NCBI RefSeq assembly: GCF_030297155.1
Contig: NZ_AP028067.1
Coordinates: 434,001-498,000 of the forward strand
Source of the DNA: Vibrio sp. FE10
GTDB taxonomy: Bacteria > Pseudomonadota > Gammaproteobacteria > Enterobacterales > Vibrionaceae
DNA: 64,000 nt
Direction of reading: 5' to 3'
Positions 18,139 through 26,201 of the stretch are shown piece after piece; position 1 is the first letter of the stretch; each line of letters opens with the position of its first letter. Both the position numbers and the translations under genes were made by a program. The notes under the pieces were generated by a model, which was given only the letters and a program-made list of their open reading frames with translations, did not search any database and was not told where the DNA came from.

Positions 18139-19055
18139 TGTCACGCATTATGCAAGAGCTCAAACAATCCGAGCTTAGAGGCTACCAAAGCCATCACGTA
18201 CCTAATTCTGCAGTGGCTATCAGTAAAAAGAGAGGGTCGTCGCTCGCGATGGGGCTTCTTCTGCTATTAGTTCCTTCTTTGTTGGTCGGTGGGGCGTTGG
18301 TTTATCAATCTTATACTTCCCCACCTCAAGTACTCAGCCAGTCTACTAAATCAATGCCTCCGAAGCCTGAGGATAAAATGATCGCTTCAAAGGCGACGGT
18401 AACGAATGAAACCGTGGCAGTCGCACAAGATGAGTCACCATTCTTGATTCGCACAGCACCGACAAATAACGAGTTAAAAGCACTGCCGCGTAAAGAAGTG
18501 TATGCACAAGTAAATATCAACGGCACTGCTGATATGGATAACTCGAACGCCATGCTTGCACTCGCTGATGTCTCTGAATCCAATTCAGAGTTAGGTTCAG
18601 AACCTAGTTTGGAGAGCTTTGAATCTTCACCGACACAATCAAATTCACGTGACAGCAGTAATGAGTTGCAATCAGATCGTGATTTACTGCAAGGACTTGA
18701 TCTTACTGAGCTACCACCAGACTTAGCCTTGAAACTTGAGTCTATTATGGAAGATCAACAAAGTGCGCCTGAGCCAATGGATTCTAGACCGGCTACAAGC
18801 ATGGAATCTCCAGTCATCGAGTTAGAATCTCATGGCAGTAGTTTGTTTGGGGTGCTACCAAAGTTAGATTTACAAACTCATATGTACTCGAGTAGTGAAA
18901 CGAAACGTTGGGTCAAAGTGAATGGCCATGAAGTGGCGCAAGGAGATTGGATTGGACAAGACATCCAGTTGCTAGAGATCAAACCACAGTCGGTGATCAT
19001 CGAGTTTAATCAGCAGAAGATAGAAATCCCGGCTCTATACGAGTGGAAAGGTTAG
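18138..19055 (+). CDS. gspB: Type II secretion protein GspB
   Basis: A 305-residue inner-membrane protein and the partner of GspA. A short basic cytoplasmic start is followed by one membrane helix near residues 33-57 (MGLLLLLVPSLLVGGALVYQ). A long Ser/Glu/Pro-rich low-complexity linker covers about 60-225. The conserved GspB/PulB domain is at the C terminus, with WVKVNGHEVAQGDWIGQD and VIIEFNQQKIEIPALYEW, a small beta-rich fold also seen in GspC. It is translationally coupled to gspA and followed by a strong terminator, so gspAB form a two-gene operon. Confidence 0.93.
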   Translation: MSRIMQELKQSELRGYQSHHVPNSAVAISKKRGSSLAMGLLLLLVPSLLVGGALVYQSYTSPPQVLSQSTKSMPPKPEDKMIASKATVTNETVAVAQDESPFLIRTAPTNNELKALPRKEVYAQVNINGTADMDNSNAMLALADVSESNSELGSEPSLESFESSPTQSNSRDSSNELQSDRDLLQGLDLTELPPDLALKLESIMEDQQSAPEPMDSRPATSMESPVIELESHGSSLFGVLPKLDLQTHMYSSSETKRWVKVNGHEVAQGDWIGQDIQLLEIKPQSVIIEFNQQKIEIPALYEWKG

Positions 19056-19120
19056 CGTAATAGGGATTCGCTTTTCCAGTCGTACCGGGTGGATATTTGA
19101 ACGAGAAACCAAGACAAATA

Positions 19121-19148
19121 AAAAGGAGCACCTCGGTGCTCCTTTTTT
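19121..19148 (+). terminator. Bidirectional terminator between gspB and ygiM
   Basis: A 12-bp perfect stem, AAAAGGAGCACC with GGTGCTCCTTTT, closes on only TC (effectively a 4-nt loop), with a T run after it. The two genes converge here. Confidence 0.92.
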
Positions 19149-19211
19149 GATATTCGATACTGAATTTACTCTATTTAGCGCAAGATAAGCCAAACAGGAA
19201 AAGCGGTCAGC

Positions 19212-19823
19212 TTACGACCAGCCGTTTGGTGACTTTCTGCGACGAGGCATGATGTGCGGAAGGATAAGGCCAAGAAGTAGACCAATACCAGCAACACCAC
19301 CACCGTACATGAAGTACTTCAGTAGTAGATCATCTTTTTGTGTGTCTAGCTTAGCGCGTAGCTCACGGTTCTCTGTTTGAGAGCTCGTTAGCTGTTGGCT
19401 AATCTCGCTGTAGTTTTGCTCAAGTTCAGCAATTTGCTTGTTACGAGAGTCTAGAGAGCTCGCTAGGCCAGCTTTCTCGCTGTCTGCGCTTTGGCGTGCA
19501 TTTGCAAGCTTGCCTTTTACGTCAGTCAGTTCTTTCTCTAGCTTTGGCATGCGCAGAGCCATGCTTTCTTGAGTGCTTACAAACTTACTTTCTACCCAGC
19601 CTTTACGGCCGCGGTTGTCTTGAACCTGGGTGTAACCCGTGCTCTTGTTAGTTTGTAGGTAAGTAATCTTTTCACCAGCATCAACACTACCGATGATACG
19701 GAATGTGTTGTTTGGGCCAGAATGCATATAAGTAAATAGTTTGTCAGCAATATAACGGTCTTGTGCAAAGGCAGCTGGAGCCGCAAGCATTGCGAGCAAA
19801 ACTAAGCTAATCAGTTTTTTCAC
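19212..19823 (-). CDS. ygiM: SH3-domain membrane protein of the YgiM/TIGR04211 family
   Basis: A 203-residue envelope protein of unknown function. It starts with GTG (19821-19823), preceded by AAGGGA. The N-terminal signal peptide (LISLVLLAMLAAPAAFAQ) is followed by a bacterial SH3 domain at about 22-85 with the MHSGPNNTFRIIGSV segment. A coiled coil spans about 95-165, then comes one membrane helix (YGGGVAGIGLLLGLILPHIM) and a basic cytoplasmic tail. In E. coli ygiM also neighbours cca, so only the gspAB insertion separates them here. The SH3 domain probably faces the periplasm. Confidence 0.9.
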   Translation of the reverse strand: MKKLISLVLLAMLAAPAAFAQDRYIADKLFTYMHSGPNNTFRIIGSVDAGEKITYLQTNKSTGYTQVQDNRGRKGWVESKFVSTQESMALRMPKLEKELTDVKGKLANARQSADSEKAGLASSLDSRNKQIAELEQNYSEISQQLTSSQTENRELRAKLDTQKDDLLLKYFMYGGGVAGIGLLLGLILPHIMPRRRKSPNGWS

Positions 19824-19912
19824 AGTAAATCCCTTAACGATTCAAATTGGGTAGGCGTATGAGTCAGCCTCAATGAGCAAATAATATTTAGTTTCTTTAT
19901 GCGGTGCAACAA

Positions 19913-19937
19913 AGAAGGGAGGCAAAGCCTCCCTTTC
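19913..19937 (-). terminator. Terminator after the phosphate transporter gene
   Basis: AAGGGAGGC and GCCTCCCTT form a 9-bp stem with a 3-nt loop, followed on the minus strand by TTCTTTG. It lies about 90 bp past the transporter stop codon. Confidence 0.75.
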
Positions 19938-20028
19938 TGTGCGTTTGAGTCAATAATGACATGGTATTTACATATCGTTACCGAAGCTCACCGTTTTCTG
20001 ACGCTAATATTTACTAACGTCAGGGCTA

Positions 20029-21291
20029 TTACATGGTGAACATAGCTTGAATTGCGTAGAAGAACACAACTGCAAGTAGTGCACCAGCAGGTAGCGTTAC
20101 AATCCAAGAAGCAACGATGTTACGCACAACGCCTAGGTTTAGAGCTGCGATACCACGAGCGAAACCTACACCTAATACCGCACCAACCAATGTTTGTGTG
20201 GTTGAGATTGGAAGGCCAGTACCTGAAGCAAGAACAACTGTACATGCAGTTGCAAGCTGAGCTGCGAAACCACGGCTAGGTGTTAGTTCTGTAATACCAG
20301 TACCCACAGTCGCCATTACTTTATGACCCATGGTAGCAAGACCAACAACGATACCAATACCACCTAGTGGAAGAATCCACCATGCGATAGTGCTCTTACC
20401 TGAGATTTCACCCATGTGCTCAACCGTTGAAACAACAGCAGACAGTGGACCAATCGCGTTAGCTACGTCGTTTGAACCGTGTGCGAATGCCATTGCACAA
20501 GCTGTGATAACCATAAGTACGCTGAAGATACCTTCAACGCCAGCAAAGCCATGGTCTTCTTCGCGGTTAGCAAATTTCTTCTGAATGTATAAGTAACCGC
20601 CAATCATGACGAGAGCAGAAACACCTGCTGCCCATAACCATGCTTCAGTGCCGGTTAGGTGAAGGCCAACGTGCTTAAGACCTTTTTTGATAGTTACAAG
20701 TGCAATGACCATGGTCGTAATGAACATGTACACAGGCACAAAACGCTTAGCGTTAAACAACGGATTTTCTGTATCGAATATCAGTCGTTGGGCACTTACA
20801 AAAATGAGATAGGCGAAGATGCCGGAAATCAACGGTGTGACAATCCAACTACCCACAATACCTTGAACGCTGTTCCAGTCTACTGCTTCTGTACCTACAG
20901 ACACACAAGCGAAACCGATGATTGCACCGATGATTGAGTGAGTCGTTGATACTGGCCAGCCCATGTATGATGCTAGAAGCAACCATGTACCAGCAGCCAG
21001 TAGCGCTGACATCATGCCGTACACAAGTACATCAGGTTGATGAGCGAATAGAGACGTTTCGATAACACCTTTACGGATCGTGTCTGTTACTTCGCCGCCC
21101 GCAAGGTAAGCACCTGCGAATTCAAAGATCATTGCGATAATGATCGCTTGTTTAACGGTTAGAGCTTTAGAGCCTACTGAAGTGCCCATTGCATTCGCAA
21201 CGTCATTTGCACCAATACCAATAGCCATCAAGAAACCGAAAGCTGCTGCAACAATAATCAGGACAGTGCCGTAGTTAGCAAGGATATCCAT
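20029..21291 (-). CDS. pit: Inorganic phosphate transporter, PiT family
   Basis: A 420-residue, very hydrophobic permease with about ten membrane segments. It has the duplicated PiT signature: GIGANDVANAMGTSVGSKAL near the N terminus and AFAHGSNDVANAIGPLSAVV in the second half. PiT proteins import phosphate, often as a metal-phosphate complex, driven by protons or sodium. It is shorter than E. coli PitA (about 499). The DUF47 gene lies 128 bp upstream in the same direction, the usual partner in bacteria with this type of transporter. AGGTATTACG precedes the ATG. Confidence 0.94.
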   Translation of the reverse strand: MDILANYGTVLIIVAAAFGFLMAIGIGANDVANAMGTSVGSKALTVKQAIIIAMIFEFAGAYLAGGEVTDTIRKGVIETSLFAHQPDVLVYGMMSALLAAGTWLLLASYMGWPVSTTHSIIGAIIGFACVSVGTEAVDWNSVQGIVGSWIVTPLISGIFAYLIFVSAQRLIFDTENPLFNAKRFVPVYMFITTMVIALVTIKKGLKHVGLHLTGTEAWLWAAGVSALVMIGGYLYIQKKFANREEDHGFAGVEGIFSVLMVITACAMAFAHGSNDVANAIGPLSAVVSTVEHMGEISGKSTIAWWILPLGGIGIVVGLATMGHKVMATVGTGITELTPSRGFAAQLATACTVVLASGTGLPISTTQTLVGAVLGVGFARGIAALNLGVVRNIVASWIVTLPAGALLAVVFFYAIQAMFTM

Positions 21292-21419
21292 CGTAATACC
21301 TAGTTGTTTGATAACAAGCGGAACAAATTTAGACGCAAAAAACCGCTCAGCGAGAGGAATACTCAGCGCATAAGTGGTTTGGTTAAAAAGTGCTCTTCGT
21401 TATATGGTTAACGTATGAT

Positions 21420-22106
21420 TTAAGATCGAGAAAGCATTACTTCAAGACGAGCGCCAACACGCTGTGCTTGATCTGCAATACCACCAACCCATTCAAGAAT
21501 CTTGTACAAGAACATGATGTCAACTGGATTCAGACCTTCTTCTATCGCCATCAATTGTTGGCGTAGTTCGATCTGCATCGCGTCCGTGTCATCTTCAATT
21601 ACATCTAATTGATGAATCATTTCAGCAACGAGTGTTACTTCACGGCCTTTAAAGCCCGTTTCAAGCAATTCGTCTAATTCATTGATTACGTTTTGTGCTT
21701 GGTTCGCTGCATCTAGACAACGTTTAACGTAAGCGATGAAGTTCTGTTGCATTGGAGCAGGAATGACAAGTTGACGACCATATACACGGCCAGCAATGTC
21801 TTTCGCTAGGTTTGCTAGTTTGTCTTGTTGAGTTAAAAGCTCCAACATATCGGTGCGATCAACTGGCATAAACAAACCGCGAGGAAGTTTAAGGCGAATT
21901 TCACGTTTTAGTACGTCAGCTTCTTTCTCAAGGTGAGAAATCTGAGCTCGAATTTCAGAAGCTTTCTCCCAGTCACCTTTTGAAGAAACTTCAAAGAAAT
22001 TAACTAGGTGAGAACAACATTCGTTCACGCATACTACGTGACGCTGCAAAGGTTTAATTGGGGACTTTGCAAATAACCCCATAATTGTATTTACTGGCAT
22101 GGTCAT
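21420..22106 (-). CDS. DUF47 (PhoU-like) accessory protein of the Pit transporter
   Basis: A 228-residue all-helical protein of the TIGR00153/DUF47 family, related to PhoU. Landmarks are GLFAKSPIKPLQRHV, the acidic helix ISHLEKEADVLKREI and LPRGLFMPVDRTDMLELL. Such proteins are encoded beside PiT permeases and are thought to modulate phosphate uptake. Two in-frame ATGs six bases apart (22106 and 22100) could serve as the start; AGG lies before both. Probable operon with the downstream permease. I saw no convincing Pho box upstream. Confidence 0.9.
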   Translation of the reverse strand: MTMPVNTIMGLFAKSPIKPLQRHVVCVNECCSHLVNFFEVSSKGDWEKASEIRAQISHLEKEADVLKREIRLKLPRGLFMPVDRTDMLELLTQQDKLANLAKDIAGRVYGRQLVIPAPMQQNFIAYVKRCLDAANQAQNVINELDELLETGFKGREVTLVAEMIHQLDVIEDDTDAMQIELRQQLMAIEEGLNPVDIMFLYKILEWVGGIADQAQRVGARLEVMLSRS

Positions 22107-22307
22107 CCAACCTAATAAATAATAACCTTAAAACAACATACACCATATTCATGGTGAAATGTTAAGCGATGGCTACAAAGTCGCGCATGTTAACCTAATC
22201 AATGTCTCATTAAAACTGTTTTAGATCATCATAAGGGCGATATTTCTGACTTGCTGACTTTTCAAATTGGCAATATCCTGTCCCTATCTTCACAGAAAGG
22301 TATAACT

Positions 22308-23825
22308 ATGGAAACCGAGATAGAACTGAAGTTTTTTGTTTCTCCTGATTTTTCAGAGACTTTACGCAATAAAATTGCTGAAACTAAAGTACTTCAGCAC
22401 AGTTGTCGTGAGCTAGGTAACATCTACTTTGACACCCCTGACAACTGGCTACGCAAGCACGATACAGGCTTGCGCATTCGACGTTTTGATGACGTGTTTG
22501 TACAAACCGTTAAGACCGCAGGTCGTGTGGTTGCTGGCCTGCATCAAAGACCAGAATACAACGCAGAACACGACAGCAATGAGCCTAAGTTATCCTTACA
22601 TCCTGAGGATATTTGGCCAGCAGGTAAGGACATTGAAACCTTACAAGCAGAGCTGACGCCTTTGTTCTCTACCAACTTCACTCGTGAACAGTGGCTGGTG
22701 GGTATGCCTGATGGTAGCCAAGTCGAAGTGGCATTTGACCAAGGTTTTGTCGAATCTGGCGGCCTACAAGAACCCATTTGCGAAGTCGAATTAGAACTTA
22801 AATCAGGTCAAACCGATGCTCTGTTTACTTTGTCTCGTCAATTTTGCGAGCAAGGCGGCATGCGCTTAGGCAACCTTAGCAAAGCGGCTAAGGGCTATCG
22901 TCTTGCTCAAGGTTATCAAGGAGATGAAGTTGCTCCTTTGACATTAGTTGATACTGGCAAAACGGATACCGTTGAATCGTGTTTCATTCAATCTTTAGAG
23001 CATGCTCTCGCTCATTGGCACTATCACGAGCAGATCTTCACCGAGCGCCAATCAATTGAAGCGCTACATGAGATCAGTCACTCGCTGAGTTTTATCCGTC
23101 AAACCTTCACTATTTATGGTGGCATCGTGCCAAGACGCGCGAGTGCTATTTTACGTCAGGAACTAAAGTGGCTTGAGCAAGAGCTCGATTGGCTGAAAAG
23201 CTATGACCACTTCGAAGATTTACTGGAAGATAAAGGCCACGTGCTGCGTAAACTTGATGCGCGCAAGTTCTTAGTGGCTGAACTGAAAGAGATGCAAGAA
23301 CAACTTCCTGATCGTGAAGACCTGCTTACCTTGTTGAGCTCTGCTCGTTATACCGGTTTGTTGCTAGACCTAAGCCGTTGGATCTTGTCTCGTGGTTGGC
23401 AGCCATTCTTAGATGAGAAAGCGCGTGAGCAAATGGGTCGTGGTATCGAATGGTTTTCGGTGCAGCAACTCGATCGTACATGGGCAGACTTGATGGAAGC
23501 TTTCCCACCAGAGCGAGTTATGACCAGCCAAGCGTACATTGATCAACAATACCGTTTGATGCGCAATCTATATTCTGGTGTCGGTTTCGCGAGTTTGTAT
23601 GACGACGATGAGCGCAACAGCTTCCGCTTGCCATGGGCCGATATGGTGCAAGGCATTGATGACTTGCTGGCACTTAAAACATTAGAGCCTTTGACTGAAA
23701 AGTTGGAAGGTGATGAGAAGGTTCAGCTAGAGCGTTGGTTGGCTCGTCAAGAGGTGTCTATCCTGCATGCTATGGAGCAGACGCGCCAAATCAGTGTCGA
23801 AGTTGAGCCATACTGGCAAGACTAG
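22308..23825 (+). CDS. ygiF: CYTH-CHAD inorganic triphosphatase
   Basis: Residues about 1-200 form a CYTH domain with the ExExK signature METEIELKFF (E4, E6, K8), which hydrolyses tripolyphosphate in E. coli YgiF. Residues about 220-500 form a helical CHAD domain rich in His and basic residues, expected to bind polyphosphate. The start is ATG 22308, giving 505 residues; AAAGG lies 7 bp before it. An ATG 57 bp upstream would only add unmatched residues. In E. coli ygiF precedes glnE and hldE as well; here a channel and a chemoreceptor gene intervene. It is divergent from the DUF47-pit operon. Confidence 0.93.
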   Translation: METEIELKFFVSPDFSETLRNKIAETKVLQHSCRELGNIYFDTPDNWLRKHDTGLRIRRFDDVFVQTVKTAGRVVAGLHQRPEYNAEHDSNEPKLSLHPEDIWPAGKDIETLQAELTPLFSTNFTREQWLVGMPDGSQVEVAFDQGFVESGGLQEPICEVELELKSGQTDALFTLSRQFCEQGGMRLGNLSKAAKGYRLAQGYQGDEVAPLTLVDTGKTDTVESCFIQSLEHALAHWHYHEQIFTERQSIEALHEISHSLSFIRQTFTIYGGIVPRRASAILRQELKWLEQELDWLKSYDHFEDLLEDKGHVLRKLDARKFLVAELKEMQEQLPDREDLLTLLSSARYTGLLLDLSRWILSRGWQPFLDEKAREQMGRGIEWFSVQQLDRTWADLMEAFPPERVMTSQAYIDQQYRLMRNLYSGVGFASLYDDDERNSFRLPWADMVQGIDDLLALKTLEPLTEKLEGDEKVQLERWLARQEVSILHAMEQTRQISVEVEPYWQD

Positions 23826-23861
23826 ACTCACTGCCGGTATCAAGATAAGTATGAATTTTTA

Positions 23862-23887
23862 AATAGGGCCTCGGCCCTATTTTTTTG
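23862..23887 (+). terminator. Bidirectional terminator between ygiF and the channel gene
   Basis: AATAGGGCC and GGCCCTATT pair around TC and are followed by a run of T on the plus strand. The converging channel gene ends inside this hairpin. Confidence 0.88.
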
Positions 23888-24626
23888 TTTGTTGCTCGAG
23901 CTTCTTTAGTCGTTCGAGGATTTTCTGTTGCTGCTCTATGATCTTTTCAAGATGCTTCTCTTTGTTTTCAGCCCGTTGGTTCTCATGATGAGTGGGAGAG
24001 GTGATTAAAGAAGTAATCAAGCCTGAAATCATACCAAACACACCCACGCCGCAAATAATCACCAAAGACGCCACTAATTTTCCTGAACTCGTTACTGGAT
24101 AATGATCGCCATACCCCACAGTACTGATGGTAACGAAAGCCCACCATAAAGCATCTTGGCCAGTGGTAATGTTGGCATTAGGATCTTTGTGTTCTAACAG
24201 AAGTATTGTTCCTGCACCTATGGTTAAGAGAATAACCAGCAGCAGAATGATTGAAGCGAGAGTGGTCTCTTTTCGATTGCGAAATAGCTCTCTGAAAACA
24301 CGTTTACCTGAGCGCAGAACGAGAATTACACGCAGGATCTGAAAAATGCGAGCGAAACGAAGCGGCTCGACCATCGGGATGCTTGCTAAGAAATCGATCC
24401 AGTGTACTTTTAGGTATTCTTTCTTGTTTTGTGATCTGAATAGATCAATTGTGAGCTGAAAAAGAAAAACACTACAGATTATAAAATCGAGGCCGATAAG
24501 GACTTGTTTCGATTCTTTATCAATCGGTGCAAACAATAAGCCTGAGATCACAAATAACGCTAAGAAAGAGAGAATCAGTGATAATAAGCTCATCGGCTTG
24601 GTTGTGTCTTTGATACTATTTAACAT
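23877..24626 (-). CDS. Voltage-gated-type potassium channel family protein
   Basis: A 249-residue membrane protein with six hydrophobic segments. The selectivity filter is TVGYGD at 169-174, after a pore helix (ALWWAFVTIS). The preceding S4-like helix has regularly spaced arginines (R90, R93, R99, R105), so voltage sensing is possible. The C-terminal tail (about 213-249) is a charged coiled coil that may hold the tetramer together. No nucleotide-binding or RCK domain is present. The ion preference is inferred from the filter. Flanked by ygiF (converging) and a chemoreceptor gene (divergent). Confidence 0.88.
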   Translation of the reverse strand: MLNSIKDTTKPMSLLSLILSFLALFVISGLLFAPIDKESKQVLIGLDFIICSVFLFQLTIDLFRSQNKKEYLKVHWIDFLASIPMVEPLRFARIFQILRVILVLRSGKRVFRELFRNRKETTLASIILLLVILLTIGAGTILLLEHKDPNANITTGQDALWWAFVTISTVGYGDHYPVTSSGKLVASLVIICGVGVFGMISGLITSLITSPTHHENQRAENKEKHLEKIIEQQQKILERLKKLEQQTKK

Positions 24627-24723
24627 TCATACGAGGCTCAAAATAAATCGCGAACTTTGACTGAAATAGCCATCTCGCGGATATAGAAGCCATCAATATA
24701 TAAGAGTTAATGGAGAACTGACA

Positions 24724-25980
24724 ATGACTAAACTGTCATTCAAGCCGTGGGAAAGGGTAATCTCTGACGTTCGTCTCGTTCCAAAAATGGTCATGCTGAT
24801 GATATTCAGCACTATCTTGATCATTTCGAAGCAGCTATGGGACGCGAGCACGTTTTACGATTCATTGCTTGCAGTAACGAACAATGCTCAAGTTGCACAG
24901 CAGCATTACGAGACTTATCTAGTTCAAGTGGCTTGGCAAACAGCCTTGATGATCATTGTGTTTGTGGTTCTTCTATTAGCCGCGGCGCGCGTTATGTTGC
25001 GCCAAACTCAATACCTAAATGATGCAATCAAAACCATGGCAGATAAGAACCTGTCAGTGCCAATTCATATGGATTGTAAAGATGAATACGGCGATGTGGC
25101 TCGTGAACTTGAGAAAACACGAGTTCAGCTGCACGACATGGTTAAAGCTCAAATCGCGTCTTCTGATGAGCTGTTTGCTCTGACGGAAGTGATGACAATC
25201 AGCATGTCAGAAACCAAAGACTCGGCTCAAGAAGAGTTCAATGAGATCGATCAGTTAGCGACAGCTATGAGCGAGATGACTTCGACTGTACAAACTGTAG
25301 CTGAGCATGCACAAAGTGCTTCTTCATTGACTGAACAAGCATCAGGCCAAGCGTTGACGGGTCAGAAGTTCGTTCAGGGTTCAGTCTCTAAGATGAGTGA
25401 ACTTTCTTCAGACATCGCAGCCTCTGCTGCAGCGGTAAACCAAGTCGAAGAGCGTGTTGACTCAATTGGTAGCGTTGTTGGCACTATCCAAGGCATTTCA
25501 GAACAAACCAACTTACTGGCATTAAACGCAGCGATTGAAGCGGCGCGTGCGGGTGAAGCGGGTCGCGGTTTTGCTGTGGTTGCTGATGAGGTTCGTAACC
25601 TTGCACAGCGTACCCAACAAGCGACAGTAGAAATTCAGGACATGATCAGCCACCTACAAAGCAGTGCCAATTCTGCGGTAGAGCTGATGGAAAAGAGTGT
25701 TGTGGAAGCGGCTGAAGGTGTGGATCTGGTGACTAACGCCGGCTCTGAACTTGACGGTATCGTAAGCCAAGTAAACCAAATCAATGACATGAATTTCCAG
25801 ATCGCAACAGCTGCGGGTCAACAGAGCAGTGTGGCTGAAGAGATGAGCGTCAACCTGACCAATGTTCGTGAGCTTGTGGAAGCGTCTGTTGTGGTAGTCG
25901 GCGAACTTCTTGAGACTTCTCAGCTTATGGAAAGTAACGCACAAGAACTCGACGGTAAGATTAAGCAGTTTAAGGTTTAA
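24724..25980 (+). CDS. Methyl-accepting chemotaxis protein with almost no periplasmic part
   Basis: A 418-residue chemoreceptor. Two membrane helices (about 21-37 and 70-90) enclose only about 30 residues, too few for a ligand-binding domain. A HAMP linker follows (about 90-145), then the long signalling coiled coil with the conserved hairpin tip [19 protein letters not shown] and [16 protein letters not shown]. It should signal through CheW/CheA at a cell pole. No C-terminal CheR-binding pentapeptide is seen; the protein ends in KIKQFKV. With so short a loop it may sense membrane state or act through a partner, which is inference. A strong terminator follows. Confidence 0.93.
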   Translation: MTKLSFKPWERVISDVRLVPKMVMLMIFSTILIISKQLWDASTFYDSLLAVTNNAQVAQQHYETYLVQVAWQTALMIIVFVVLLLAAARVMLRQTQYLNDAIKTMADKNLSVPIHMDCKDEYGDVARELEKTRVQLHDMVKAQIASSDELFALTEVMTISMSETKDSAQEEFNEIDQLATAMSEMTSTVQTVAEHAQSASSLTEQASGQALTGQKFVQGSVSKMSELSSDIAASAAAVNQVEERVDSIGSVVGTIQGISEQTNLLALNAAIEAARAGEAGRGFAVVADEVRNLAQRTQQATVEIQDMISHLQSSANSAVELMEKSVVEAAEGVDLVTNAGSELDGIVSQVNQINDMNFQIATAAGQQSSVAEEMSVNLTNVRELVEASVVVVGELLETSQLMESNAQELDGKIKQFKV

Positions 25981-26063
25981 TCCTTAGCGTTTGGTCTTTA
26001 TCCGTAAAGCTTATTCTCAGAGGCTTTTCTCAGATATAAGCTCGACCAGATAAGTTAATCGAT

Positions 26064-26096
26064 AAAACGCCCACATTGCTAATGTGGGCGTTTTTT
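26064..26096 (+). terminator. Terminator after the chemoreceptor gene
   Basis: A 14-bp perfect stem (AAAACGCCCACATT with AATGTGGGCGTTTT) with a 3-nt loop runs into six T residues. Confidence 0.93.
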
Positions 26097-26201
26097 ATTG
26101 GCGTAATTTAGTATAACTTACCTTTAGTTATGAAAACTCGTTATTGAAGAACTGAGCCGATAAACCGATTGTTCAGCGCACAGCTTACACAAGGAAGAAA
26201 C

